The notes: generated from the sequence alone by a model not told the origin. 32,845 nt of DNA from Ophiothrix spiculata (GCA_000969725.1 JXSR01S002625.1); one strand, 5' to 3'. Numbered from the stretch's first letter, positions 11,701 through 19,521 are shown. A program made the numbers and translations.

Positions 11701-14700
11701 TATTTATTGGCATAAGTGTTGCTGCTATACCGTACGGAAGATGGAAATATCCCGATCTCCACAGACCATTTAAAGTAAGAAGATTTCCCTTGTTTGCTGC
11801 TTTAAACGTATTCTAGTATTAATTTCATTCCTTAAAACTGCAAAAAGGGGGCATTAAACTTTACAAGTTTAGATTATTATATTTCACTTTTTAAGGAATT
11901 TAGAAGTCGACAATGTATTGAAGCATCATGCAATGTGACATCATATACAATGCCTTACAGGAAAAGCACAAAACATTAGTCTTAATAATCAACCTTAACC
12001 AAGTGACATAAGTAGAAACATATTTTATAAAAACATGATAGACAATGTTGTTTGAAGTGGATAATTATTCATCTTTTATCCAATGTCATATTTTACTTCG
12101 CAGAAATTTCAAAAAAGCAGTACAAATAACTGGATTGTAATTAAAAATTTGAACCCATTTTCAAAATGTATTTCAACTTAAAGCCTATTTTTATGTATTT
12201 TTGTAAATTCAGATTTATGCAAAAATTAGGGTGTTTTTTATAATTCAAATTATTGAATACACTTAATAAACGCTTATGTTTGTGAAGACGCTTGATTTGT
12301 GAAGATTTTGGCTGAAATGGTAAGAAAATATTACATGAAGTATTTTATGCATACAGTCCAATTGTCGTGCAAGCATCAAAGCATTTTAACCTATTCAAAG
12401 GGTGGGATTCCTACAAGGACAAAGAGTACGTTTAATAAATATAATGAAGGCGCTGCTGTGTGTTAGCCGTAGCGCTCCACAGGAGAGTATCCCTAGGTCG
12501 CTTACCTGACCGGGAGAACGACATGGAAATAATGGGAAGAAGTCCTATTTAATATATCACCATGAACAAGCTTTTGGTTGTTTGTATTAATTTGGTTATT
12601 TATGAATAAGAGAGGAGATGACAGCTTCCCATATCTAATCTTATATGAAAGTTAGTTCGTCTTTGGCGACGTCCATAACTTTAGAATGACGTGTTATAAA
12701 ATATATCTTGGAGATAAGAGTCAACCTATCTTTCATCATATTACCCTGCCGATGACTTCGGTAGGGTTTTGTTTTTTACGAGTTTCTTTCACTTTTCTCA
12801 ACACTTTGATGTCTTATATCTCCGGCATACAATGACCGATTTATACCATTATTATGTTCTGAGCTGAACGATTTCCAAAAAAATCGGACAGGGATATCGG
12901 ACAGAAAACAAAATATCACATTTTGAACATAATAATGATAAAATTGGATGGATTTTTTCACATGATACTCAAAGATATTGGTTTGTATCATGCTCAATCC
13001 ATCCAATTTTATATCAAACTTGGGTGACGGGACTAGGATCACTTCCCATTTATATCACCTGACCCTTGACCCCTCACAGGTCACGTAGGGGTCACATGGT
13101 CAAAAACTTAATTTTCACGAAAAAAAAAAGTTTCAACTCAAATTCGTTACGAGGTATTGTCGTGCAACTTGTGGACATGAATTGTCTTGACATTGTGTAC
13201 AAACTTATTGGGTGACAAAAATATGTGGGGTCAAATGGGGTCACAGGGGTCAAAAAAAGGTAACATTTGCAACTTTGTCCGATTTCAACGTTTTGAGGTG
13301 TCAAATTGTTTGCCTTGGACCAGAGATCAAAAGTGTCAATAGTGACCCCGTCGTCCGACCCTTCCTTGGGGTCAAAGGTAAAAAGAAGGGTCAAATTATC
13401 AACTTTGTCCGATTTTAAAGGTTAAGATGTCAAATTGTTCGTCTTGGAACAGCGATCAATAGTGTCAATAGTGACCTCATCGCCTGACCTTTCCCTTGGG
13501 GTCAAAGATCAAAAGAAAGGTCAAATTGTCAACTTAGTCTGATTTCAAAAGTTAAGGTGTCAAATTGTACGTCTTGGGACAGCAATCAAAAGTGTCAATG
13601 GTGACTCCGTTGTCCGACCTTTCCTTGGGGGTCAAATGTCAAAAGAAAGGTCAAATTTTCAACTTTGTCCGATTTCAAAGGTTAAGGTGTCAAATTGTTT
13701 GTCTTGGAACAGCCACCGGGACCAGCCATCAAAAGTTTCAATAGTGTTCCCGTCGCCCGACCTGTCCAAGTGGGTCAAAGGTCAAAAGAAAGGTCAAATT
13801 TTCAACTTTGTCCGATTTCAAAGGTAATGGTGTCAAATTGTTTGTCTTGGACCAGCGACCAAAAGTGTCAATGGTGACATCGTCACCCTACATTTCCCTT
13901 AGGATCAAAGGTCAAAAGAAAGGTCGAATTTTCAGGTTAGTCCAATTTAAAAGGTTAAGGCGTCAAATTGTTCGTCTTGGACCAAGAAAGACAAAAAAGA
14001 ACAATCGGCAGAGTTCCTGTCTCTTCAGAGACAGGTCTATGCCTAGTTAGTTGTATGGTGTGCCTTACAATTTTCTAGGTGCTATGCATATGTAGTGCGA
14101 GGATGGAACATATAAACGTTCCCGAAAAAAAGATCTGATGGTACTTTCGAAAATAAATCATAAGCCATCAGGTCTTACAAGCTTTTGTTCTTTGTGCGCC
14201 GTCCGGCGTCCGCAGTTTATCTGCGGAACCGTAAGGCCTATGGCCACGAAAATTGGTGACATAAAGGGTCGCGGGATAAACTCGATCTGCAAAACTTTTG
14301 GAGAGTGTGGCCAAGGTCATTCAAGGTCAAAAGGTCATTTGAGGTCTAATCTCAACATTTTTCGAAGATGACCTGAGGTCATTTCGAGGTCACGCCTTTA
14401 ACTGATAAACCCTTGACTTCACATGGATTAAACTTGGGTCATGGATAGCTCTTGACCCAATGTCAAGGTCAGTCAAGGTAAAAATTTCATTTGAGGTCAA
14501 ATGATAAAAATGGTAAAAAGTTGACCTGAGTATATTCCGAGGTCAAAATGTTAATTGGAGGTCATCAAAGGTCACAGCCATATGTCATTAATCCGTAATC
14601 CTAAAGGGATTGAACTTTGACTATGAATAGCCCTTGACCCAAGGACAAGGTCAGTTCATGTCAAAAGGTAATTTGAGGAAAAAAAAAATAGGCTCAAAAT

Positions 14701-16119
14701 AAGGTAATTTCAAGGTCACACCATATCTCAAAGCCGTATCTCATGAACCCGTGATCCCATAGGGATAAAAATTTTGACTATGGATAGCCCATGACGCAAG
14801 ATCAAGGTCAGTCAAAAGGTCATTTCAGGTCAAATTTTCAAAATGGGTGAAAGGTTGACCTGAGGTCATTCCAAGGTCAAACAGTTGACCCGAGGTCATC
14901 AAAGGTCATTTAAAGGTGACAACAATATCTTGGTCTAAAGATCACTTGGCTCTACATGGATCAAACTTGGACCTTATCCAAGGTTGAGGTCAGTCAAGGT
15001 CAAAAGGTCATGTGAACCCTTAACCTCACATGGACCAAAGTTCTCTAAACTGTGATCCCACATGGAACAAACAATCACAATTAAGGTGACTATTTTTGGA
15101 TGATAATATTTCTGCAGTGTAATGCTTTATGAACAGCCACCAGGAGAAACGTGTTGTTCGTGTTCGTAAACCAACTAGTTTCTTGTATATCTCGAGTCTG
15201 AGCACAATTTTGATTATTTTTCATATTCCGCCCCACAGGTTCCTCTAATTTTACCTGTAATTTTCATAATAGCCTGTCTGTTTGTTGTCGGCGTGTCATT
15301 GTATTCTGCCCCAGTGGATTGTGGGATAGGTTTAGCTCTCACCGTAGCGGGCGTTCCAGTTTATTACTTTGGTGTATGGTGGCAAAATAAACCCACATGG
15401 ATGGAAAACGCACTAGGTATGTTGTTGTATCGTACTGCTAATTTGACTGGCATGACTGTTATGAAATGAACACATATTAAAAGAGTAAAGTGTTTTGAGT
15501 ACTTTATCGGGTATTGAGCAAAACCTGTTTACGAAAATATTACAATCTAATCGCAGATCATGTTGTGCCTTTGTTGGGAAACATAACAAAAAAATTGTAT
15601 TCAAAATGAGGGATATGTGTTTTAAATTTAAACGAAGCATAGTTGTTTTCCACAGCGATTCATTTTCCTTTCAGATTTATAAACTGTTTGCGATTACCTC
15701 TCCGACGAAAACAACAATGACATTATCGGGGGTAGAATTCAGGAAAATTTCATATTTATGGAATCAACAGTTTACTAAAGACGCAAATAGGAAAAAATGG
15801 TTAACCTATCGGTCACTAGAATATGCTTTCAATTTCAATGTGGTAAAATGTATCAAACGGTATGCAAAACTGGATTACACGTGGGTAACATCTCCTCAGA
15901 TTTACATATTGGGTGGCAGCCGAAGTCTTTAGCCGTGCATCCGTTCGTAAGCAAACTATGAGTACTCCCCCAGCCCATTCCCGGGTTTTAACAAAAAATG
16001 ATTTTTATGTTCTATTTTTTTTCATAGATGGATTCACTGTTGGAATGCAGAAATTATTGTTGGTTGTGCCTCAAGAGTTGTCTACGGTTGAAATACTTAA
16101 AGATGATCATGACATTTGA
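2188..16119 (+). CDS. SLC7-family (LAT, SLC7A9/b0,+AT-like) amino-acid transporter light chain, ten coding exons
   Basis: Joined exons 2188-2704, 4721-4846, 5727-5826, 8057-8101, 8882-9005, 10590-10693, 11239-11335, 11625-11774, 15239-15416 and 16028-16119 give 1,533 nt (510 residues plus stop). All junctions are GT-AG and phases match throughout. Family knowledge: these are 12-TM APC-fold exchangers that pair by a disulfide with an SLC3 heavy chain at the plasma membrane. Seen here: the substrate-loop motif GSGIF (residues 56-60); AELGTTFTKSGGDY (96-109); Cys156 in the extracellular loop before TM4, where the heavy-chain disulfide forms; FYSGLFAYSGW ending at Trp248; TNVAYFTVL in exon 5; REGHLPEVLSMIH in exon 7; FGVWW in exon 9; and a C-terminal VVPQE like that of SLC7A9. 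The 510-residue length is normal for the family (about 490-535). Subfamily was assigned by eye from recalled family sequences, so SLC7A9-like is likely but not proven. The last two exons are duplicated downstream. Confidence 0.93.
2731..2853. repeat. Small foldback element just inside intron 1
   Basis: GGTATACGGTAAA and ACTCATATT near the left side pair with AATATGAGT and TTTACCGTATAC near the right, with GACGGG and CCCCGTC at the centre. The 120-bp hairpin begins about 25 nt after the exon 1 donor. Confidence 0.6.
2854..4014. repeat. Intron 1 body with a possible hAT-like remnant and small hairpins
   Basis: GGGCAACCTGCGGCTCGCAG near 2884 resembles terminal sequences of some animal hAT elements, from memory only. 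Further hairpins lie at 3532-3554 (GCTACAGAG with CTCTGTAGC) and 3937-3960 (TGTTCAAAT with ATTTGAACA). No exon is recognised. Confidence 0.3.
4020..4200 (-). repeat. tRNA-derived SINE, minus strand
   Basis: On the minus strand, box A-like TGGCCGACCGG (4182-4192) and box B-like GGGTTCGACTC (about 4141-4153) are spaced as in a tRNA. They are followed by a body containing GGCAAGGCATTTTACTCTA. There is no proper acceptor stem, so it is a retroposed SINE and not a tRNA gene. It forms an inverted pair with 4476-4650. Confidence 0.75.
4476..4650 (+). repeat. tRNA-derived SINE, plus strand, same family as 4020-4200
   Basis: Box A TGGCCGAGCGG (4484-4494) and box B AGTTCGAACTT (about 4528-4538) form a tRNA-like head; GAGCACAGGACTCTT matches the neighbouring minus-strand copy. 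The body contains TTTACTCTAGTAATTGCTCC. No acceptor-stem complement is present, so it is not a functional tRNA. It ends about 70 nt before exon 2. Confidence 0.75.
4721..4846 (+). CDS. Transporter coding exon 2 (residues 173-214)
   Basis: The acceptor is TTTTTCCAG|TT and the donor CAAG|GTAAGA, phase 1 to 1. It encodes NCVSVVWSTRVQIVFTIAK followed by a hydrophobic TM segment ending LLFQG. This is the LAT-family stretch usually written as N-C-x-S-V-x-x-A-T-x-V-Q-x-x-F-T-x-A-K. Confidence 0.93.
4847..5726. other. Intron 2, no further feature recognised
   Basis: Non-coding, with short G-rich patches near 5095-5130. The polypyrimidine tract before exon 3 contains repeated TTTC (5688-5702). Confidence 0.5.
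5727..5826 (+). CDS. Transporter coding exon 3 (residues 215-247)
   Basis: The acceptor TATTCTAAG and donor GATG|GTAAGG give phase 1 to 2. It encodes GNTQNFQNAFAG and LPLAFYSGLFAYSG, and the Trp248 codon is split across the donor. This is the most strongly conserved family block and starts the TM6 gating region. Confidence 0.95.
5894..6950. mobile_element. Tc1/mariner-type non-autonomous transposon, 1,057 bp, in intron 3
   Basis: The ends are CAGTGGGACAGGCCTTATTT and its near-exact reverse complement (CAGTGGAACAGGCC on the other strand), and the inverted repeats extend over about 30 bp. TA dinucleotides flank both ends (5892-5893 and 6951-6952). CAGTG termini with TA duplications are typical of the Tc1/mariner superfamily. 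The AT-rich interior holds no transposase. Confidence 0.8.
7115..7400 (+). repeat. Dispersed repeat, copy A (intron 3)
   Basis: Same-orientation similarity to 12105-12360. Shared blocks include AAAGCAGTA.AAATAACTGGA, TTGTAAATTCAGAT and GTGAAGATTTTGGCT (TGTAAAGATTTTGGCT here). No coding content or terminal repeats seen; the family is unidentified. Confidence 0.65.
7401..8056. other. Intron 3 remainder before the microexon
   Basis: AT-rich non-coding DNA with no recognised repeat, ending in the acceptor of exon 4. Confidence 0.4.
8057..8101 (+). CDS. Transporter coding exon 4, a 45-nt microexon (residues 248-262)
   Basis: It is bounded by TTTATAATACAG and CG|GTAAGT, phase 2 to 2, and encodes WQYLPQITEEVIRPSR together with the split codons on both sides. 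The ITEEV-x-x-P core matches the family consensus after the TM6 Trp (for example NYITEELRNP). It lies inside a 3-kb intron and is too short for a normal open-frame scan. Joining exon 3 directly to exon 5 creates TG|A, a stop, so this exon is needed for a full-length protein. Pro and Gln in LPQ replace the usual Asn-Tyr/Phe. Confidence 0.93.
8134..8306 (+). mobile_element. 173-bp MITE, copy A, 33 nt after the microexon
   Basis: CCGGTGTAAT at the left end is mirrored by ATTACACCGG at the right. An inverted copy of the same 173-bp length lies at 30018-30190 in the sodium channel intron. Matched blocks include TCGCAATCGATGATTTATTG and ACAAGTACGTTCTACACAAT. Confidence 0.75.
8307..8881. other. Intron 4 remainder, nothing recognised
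   Basis: Short open frames without family resemblance. A pyrimidine-rich stretch with a branch-like TTTATGAC precedes exon 5. Confidence 0.4.
8882..9005 (+). CDS. Transporter coding exon 5 (residues 263-304)
   Basis: The acceptor is TATCAATATTTCAG and the donor CATTG|GTAAGT, phase 2 to 0. It encodes NLPIGIITSLLMITGIYMM (TM), then TNVAYFTVLTADEILNSNAV, the classic LAT extracellular loop and start of the next segment. Confidence 0.95.
9074..9953. mobile_element. TA-flanked inverted-repeat DNA element, 880 bp, with internal tandem duplication (intron 5)
   Basis: The left end AAGGTCCGTTTGCAC and right end GTGTAAACGCACCTT are inverted repeats flanked by TA (9072-9073, 9954-9955). Around 9697 another AAGGTGCGTTTAC end occurs inside. 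A segment of roughly 225 bp is repeated (near 9540-9735 and 9765-9953), sharing GCGTTAACTGAC and AACTAACGATGAC. No transposase is visible. Confidence 0.7.
10185..10290 (-). repeat. tRNA-derived SINE head, minus strand
   Basis: On the minus strand, TGGCACACTGGTAGTGC (box A) and GGGTTCAATTTC (box B) have tRNA spacing. The anticodon arm and acceptor do not pair properly, so it is a SINE relic. Confidence 0.6.
10338..10436. repeat. Short imperfect tandem/palindromic repeat in intron 5
   Basis: Repeated CCTTTACGTAAAGGAATT-like words separated by TTCAC; CCTTTACGTAAAGG is a perfect palindrome. Confidence 0.5.
10590..10693 (+). CDS. Transporter coding exon 6 (residues 305-338)
   Basis: The acceptor is ACACTTGCAG and the donor AAG|GTAATC, phase 0 to 2. 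It encodes DFGQRVLGPWWWTMSVAV and SCIGSINGGLFTVAR. The GSxNGxxF motif is the conserved TM8 signature of the family. Confidence 0.94.
10812..11100 (+). repeat. tRNA-derived SINE with long body (intron 6)
   Basis: Box A TTAGCTCAATCGG (10817-10829) and box B GAGTTCGAACCC (10861-10872) form a tRNA head, loosely tRNA-Cys-like (TTGCAGT in the anticodon loop). The 5' acceptor strand does not pair with CCCCCGCC, so it is not a tRNA gene. The body contains CCCTTGGACAAGGAACTAAC, reminiscent of conserved-body SINEs of marine animals. Confidence 0.75.
11239..11335 (+). CDS. Transporter coding exon 7 (residues 339-371)
   Basis: The acceptor TTCTGTTAACTAG and donor TATTG|GTAAGA give phase 2 to 0. It encodes TLFVASREGHLPEVLSMIHM, an intracellular loop almost invariant in the family, then TPLPAAAVL entering the next TM. 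Confidence 0.95.
11625..11774 (+). CDS. Transporter coding exon 8 (residues 372-421)
   Basis: The acceptor is TTGTTCTTTTCTAG and the donor TTAAA|GTAAGA, phase 0 to 0. It encodes KDIYSLINYLSFMRWVFIGI and YGRWKYPDLHRPFK, matching the family pattern (S/K)D-x-x-x-x-I-N-Y-x-x-F and RW-K-x-P-x-x-x-R-P-x-K. The 3.46-kb intron that follows holds the GGTCA arrays. Confidence 0.95.
12105..12360 (+). repeat. Dispersed repeat, copy B (intron 8)
   Basis: The second copy of the family at 7115-7400, in the same orientation but diverged by point changes and small indels. Confidence 0.6.
12361..12744. other. Intron 8 segment, nothing recognised
   Basis: Non-coding DNA between two repeats. No tRNA head or terminal repeats found. 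Confidence 0.4.
12745..13245 (-). repeat. Hairpin-ended GGTCA-type repeat, minus-strand copy
   Basis: It opens with ACCCTGCCGATGACTTCGGT, a hairpin closing with AGGGT, then a pyrimidine-rich GTTTCTTTCAC. The reverse complement of the end of the 18355-19117 element is closely similar in the same order: hairpin, TTTC tract, GGGGTCACAGG, CAAAAAC, AAGTTTCAACTC. The two are inverted copies of one repeat family. Confidence 0.7.
12938..13012. repeat. 75-nt perfect-armed hairpin
   Basis: ATAAAATTGGATGGATT (12938-12954) pairs perfectly with 12996-13012. Further in, CATGATAC (12961-12968) pairs with GTATCATG (12985-12992), leaving a 16-nt loop and a small asymmetric internal loop. Its size resembles a pre-miRNA, but it sits in repeat DNA and may be a tiny foldback insertion. 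Confidence 0.7.
13246..13985 (+). repeat. Tandem array, six units of about 120-145 bp, GGTCA-rich
   Basis: Each unit contains GGTCAAAAGAAAGGTCAAAT, AACTTTGTCCGATTT, AGGTTAAGGTGTCAAATTGT, CGTCTTGGACCAGCGA, AGTGTCAATGGTGAC and CCGACCTTTCCTTGGGGTCA. Units start near 13247, 13371, 13501, 13630, 13774 and 13906. Open frames crossing it are by-products of the repeat. Confidence 0.85.
14016..14040. repeat. Hairpin CCTGTCTCT / AGAGACAGG
   Basis: A short inverted repeat closing the first GGTCA array, possibly marking a repeat-element end. Confidence 0.4.
14190..15045 (+). repeat. Second GGTCA-rich array, units of about 155-185 bp
   Basis: It begins after TGCGCCGTCCGGCGTCCGC. Units recur with TTGACCCAATGTCAAGGTCA-like blocks near 14453, 14634, 14790 and 14974, and with GTTGACCTGAGGTCAT and AAAGGTCA words between. 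Many AGGTCA hexamers are directly repeated at short spacing. Confidence 0.8.
15239..15416 (+). CDS. Transporter coding exon 9, copy 1 (residues 422-480)
   Basis: The acceptor is CCGCCCCACAG and the donor CTAG|GTATGT, phase 0 to 1. It encodes VPLILPVIFIIACLFVVGVS, then PVDCGIGLAL and PVYYFGVWWQNKP, the last two TM segments. It resembles the corresponding part of SLC7A9 closely. A second copy at 19344-19521 encodes the same peptide with two substitutions. Confidence 0.95.
16028..16119 (+). CDS. Transporter coding exon 10, copy 1 (residues 481-510 and stop)
   Basis: The acceptor TTTTTTTTCATAG joins in phase 1 and the exon ends at TGA 16117-16119. It encodes the cytoplasmic tail DGFTVGMQKLLLVVPQELST, then VEILKDDHDI. 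The VPQE motif matches the SLC7A9 tail. No clear AATAAA follows closely; an AATTAAA lies near 16260. Confidence 0.93.
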
Positions 16120-16353
16120 TGAGTAAAAAATAATTTCCACTGAGAAAACTCATCAAACTTTGGGTATCATCGGATATACACAAAGCCATTGGCAACGCTT
16201 TACCAAGATGAGGTTCCCTGGTTATTTAACGCTAAAATATATAGCTATGTCTTGATGCAATAATTAAAGCTGTATTATCTGTTTAAAAAATAATGGACAT
16301 GAGTAAGATTATGACAGTAGTATCCTTAATTATTGTAAACCTAGATAAATGTA

Positions 16354-17400
16354 CCAGGTGTCCCAAAAAATGGTTACATGTAGAAAAATGATCGTGTGAT
16401 AAAACTATAGTAGTTAGAGAAACAAAACTTTGCACAAATCATATTACAACCCTCTCTAAATACTTGTAAAATTTTGATATCACGGTCTTTTTCAATTTGT
16501 GAGTTATCAACAAAGGTAGATACCTATGTCAGAAACGCATTTGTTCAAATTTCAAGAAAATAATAAGCATACACGTTTTGTCATAATTTTAATGTGCATT
16601 TTTTTCTAAATGATTATGATTGAGTTTACAATAAATCAAATTTCATACAATTTTTAATGAATAATAACTGAACTCTATTTCAGATTATCCATCATGCAAA
16701 TTAGGGATACCTGCATTCCATGCATTCCAGAGTGATTTGTTTATATTGAACCTGTCAATCAGGCGGTGGTGCCAAAGTTGATGAATACGCATAAAGCACA
16801 ATCAAATTGTCATGGGTAACATTAATTCTTAACTGTTTAAACTGCAAACTTGTGTAAATTGCGAAAAAAATAATCTTAAACTTACAGGACATGTTTATAT
16901 TATAATTTTCTTTATTTAGTAGCAAAAGTCCGATCGACATTTCAAAATGGCAAAAATAGTAAGAGTTTGAATAGGTGGCCATTTTTGGCCCAAATCAGAT
17001 TTCGACATAATTTCGAGAACTGTAGTAATTTATGACGTCATAATTACGTAATAAATTGTCGAATATACATGATGGGAAGAAGAAACCCTACCCTATACTA
17101 TGGTTTACAACAATTTATGTTTTAGTCAGTCAATTCCAAGTTCACATGGGGTTGAACAAGGGTTAAAATTATATCAAACGAACATAATTCCGATTTTGCC
17201 TAATTTTGAAAAAATACGTTTCTGACATAGGTATCTATCTTTGTTGATAACTCAAAAAATAATAATGCTGTGATATTAAAATTTTGCAAACATCTTGCAG
17301 AGGTATGTATCATATGTCATGCTAAGTTTGAATTTTCCTGGTATTATACTTTTTGCGCACGATCATTTTTCTACAAGTAACCATTTTTTTGGACACCTGG
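16354..17400. mobile_element. TA-flanked non-autonomous DNA transposon, 1,047 bp, present only in copy 1
   Basis: The termini CCAGGTGTCCCAAAAAATGG and its near-exact reverse complement start inverted repeats that extend, with small differences, for about 190 bp; GAGTTATCAACAAAG and CTTTGTTGATAACTC mark the inner part. TA flanks both ends (16352-16353, 17401-17402). The paralogous site in copy 2 (near 20310) reads AAATGTATATCCC with one TA and no insert, so the element boundaries are exact. No transposase frame is present. Confidence 0.92.
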
Positions 17401-17408
17401 TATATCCC

Positions 17409-17565
17409 GCAAACATACCCCCACATAGGCCACATACTCCTACACACACACACCCCTCCACATCTCCAACCCTCAAACAACCCTAACATCCAACCACCCC
17501 CCCACCACACACACACCCCACTCCCACACACACATCCACACCCCTTCCTTTCGCCCCCTCCAAGA
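17409..17565 (+). repeat. C/A-rich low-complexity tract, copy 1
   Basis: ACACACCCC-type simple sequence with almost no G on the + strand; the complementary strand is G-rich with possible quadruplexes. The same tract recurs at 20318-20475. Confidence 0.8.
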
Positions 17566-17768
17566 AACAAAAAAGACAGTGGATTTTTCTGTTCTGTAAG
17601 TTCTCTCCACGTTATATTTTATGTATCAAGCTCTGAACACGATTGTTTGCAAAACATGACGTTTTGGGGATCACAAAATGCAAATTCAAATTTCAAGCGC
17701 TTTATAAATCATTTAACCGACGTTTTTGTTTGTAAATTTTCTATTATGATATGGGCAGTTTAGTTTTA

Positions 17769-18211
17769 GGCCAAATTCCTTTTTTTCCGTTTGCGGTGCG
17801 GTTACGGTGCGTTTTGCACTGTAATGGTACTGGTAGTTGTACAAGTTAAAGCACATTATTGAATGGTATCAGGTTGAAGTTGAGATTCAATTTTTGACCA
17901 TCCGTTTTCAATCCGGTTTCGCATGCGGTGCGTTTTGAATCGATAATGCTTTTCAGCGAGAGTGATTCCTTTTATCCGGTCCGTTTGCATTGCGGCTATC
18001 CGGAAACGCATGCGTTTACTTGAATCGGACCCTAAAGCGATTCATCCGTTTTGAATGCGTGTTGGTCTTGCGGAAACTTTTCATACAGAGAAGATGCTGA
18101 AATAGACCCGCACTTAAAGGACGGACAAAATTGAATCTCAGCTTCAACCTGATTCCATTCATCTCCATTTAATCGTGTGCTTTAAATTATTCCAGCACCA
18201 GTACCCTTACA
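17769..18211. mobile_element. Inverted-repeat MITE, copy 1, right end lost
   Basis: It corresponds to the full-length element 20660-21114 but stops within its right terminal repeat at ACCCTTACA, after which unrelated sequence follows. Confidence 0.75.
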
Positions 18212-18304
18212 CACTCTTAGAAGGCCGGGATCAAATATACGAGTAGTTTTCGGGATCATTTTATTTTGATCCTTTAAGGATCACTTTTGATCCTTTTGCG
18301 GATC
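18212..18304. repeat. GATCC-rich palindromic fragment ending at the assembly gap
   Basis: Repeated inverted words GGATCA and TGATCC (for example GATCCTTTAAGGATC) run into the Ns. Probably the left part of another inserted element. Confidence 0.5.
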
Positions 18305-18354
18305 NNNNNNNNNNNNNNNNNNNNNNNNNNNNNNNNNNNNNNNNNNNNNNNNNN
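18305..18354. other. Assembly gap, 50 Ns
   Basis: Exactly 50 unknown bases, probably a fixed-size placeholder. It separates the two copies of the duplicated transporter end, so order and copy number across it are uncertain. Confidence 0.99.
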
Positions 18355-19117
18355 AGGTCACATGACTTGTTGTGGTGGGGTCAAAGATTATTTTGACCAA
18401 GTTGAGTCAAGATCTGTCATGGTTTGTAGAAGTTATGGTGATTTTGGTAAAAATCAATATTTGACCCGTGTGACCCCATGTGACCCCGGGTCTCCCCCAT
18501 GAACACAACTTTTGTTAAGACTCATGAGCTATTTACTGTACATGAGTTATACAATCATGCAATGTAACCTTGACGAGCTGAAAACGTTTTTGTAAAATCA
18601 CGTTTTTGACCCCTTGTGACCCCCATGTGACCTTGTGACCCCTATGGGTCGCAAGACTTGTTGGGGTGGGATCAAAGATTGTTTTGACCAAATTTGGTCA
18701 AGATCCGCCGTTGTTTGTAGAAGTTATGGGGATTTTGGTAAAAATCAATATTTGACCCGTGTGACCCCATGTGACCCCGGGTCACCCCCATGAGCACAAC
18801 TTTTGTTAAGACTCATGAGCTAGTTAACATGCATGAGTTATACGATCATGCAATGTAACGCTGACGAGTTGAAACTTTTTTCGTCAAAATCACGTTTTTG
18901 ACCCCTGTGACCCCTGTGTGACCTTTGACCCCAGTCTGGGGTCACTAAATGTTAGGGTCGGGGTAAGTGTTGTTGTGACCAAGTTTGGTCAAAATCCGTC
19001 AAGAACTGTTGGAGTTATAAGCGTTTAAGTATGACAGAAAGAAAGAAAGAGAGCAAGAAAGAAAGAAAGAAAGAATCACGAAGAAGACAAGACCCTGCGC
19101 CTGTGGCGGCAGGGTAA
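18355..19117 (+). repeat. GGTCA-type repeat, about 290-bp units, ending in a GAAA tract and hairpin
   Basis: Units start near 18378, 18667 and 18959, sharing TTTTGACCAA.TT.GGTCAAGATC and GTGACCCCATGTGACCCCGG. The 3' end has (GAAA)n at about 19034-19074, then ACCCTGCGCCTGTGGCGGCA closing with GGGT, a hairpin. It is the inverted counterpart of 12745-13245. Confidence 0.8.
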
Positions 19118-19343
19118 ATAAAATAAGCGATATTTCAGCGACCTGACTTCTGGCTGTAATCCCACATGGACCAAACAATCACAAGTAAGGTGCCAATTTT
19201 TGGATGAACATTTTTCTGCTGTAATGCTTTATGAACCGCCACCAGGAGAAACGTGTGGTTCGTGTTGGTAAACCAACTAGTTTCTTGTATATCTCGAGGG
19301 CTAAGCACAATTTTGATTTTTTTTTTCATATTCCGCCCCACAG

Positions 19344-19521
19344 GTTCCTCTAATTTTACCTGTAATTTTCATAATAGCCTGTATGTTTGTTGTCGGCGTG
19401 TCATTGTATTCTGCCCCAGTGGATTGTGGGATAGGTTTAGCTCTCACCGTAGTGGGCGTTCCAGTTTATTACTTTGGTGTATGGTGGCAAAATAAACCCA
19501 CATGGATGGAAAACGCACTAG
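19344..19521 (+). CDS. Duplicate transporter exon 9 (copy 2)
   Basis: It has the same length (178 nt), phases, acceptor (CCGCCCCACAG) and donor (CTAG|GTATGT) as 15239-15416. The peptide differs only at residue 435 (Leu to Met) and 458 (Ala to Val). Being intact, it could be spliced from exon 8 as an alternative end. It could equally be the other haplotype of exon 9 kept in the assembly, since a 50-N gap lies between the copies. Confidence 0.85.

Larger units (their letters stand above)
15046..18211 (+). repeat. Segmental duplication, copy 1 (contains exons 9 and 10)
   Basis: Aligned by eye with 19152-21079. Homology begins at CTGTGATCCCACATGG and ends at ...CCCTTACA. Copy 1 alone has the 1,047-bp transposon (16354-17400) and the 16121-16261 segment. 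The remaining differences are scattered substitutions and small indels of a few percent. Confidence 0.9.

Noticed and set aside
13212..14050. Series of open frames across the GGTCA array
   Set aside because: Their similar peptides come from the tandem repeat unit being read in frame; there is no start context or family match.
13000..15100. CRISPR array suggested by regular repeats
   Set aside because: A eukaryotic intron with variable, diverged units of 120-185 bp; no short identical repeats with unique spacers.
15495..15932. 145-codon open frame between exons 9 and 10
   Set aside because: It lies in intron 9. The copy 2 equivalent is broken by frameshift, and no known domain is visible.
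17322..17763. Pro/His/Thr-rich and Gly/Cys/Val-rich open frames
   Set aside because: Translation of the C/A-rich simple repeat on either strand (also 20289-20587).
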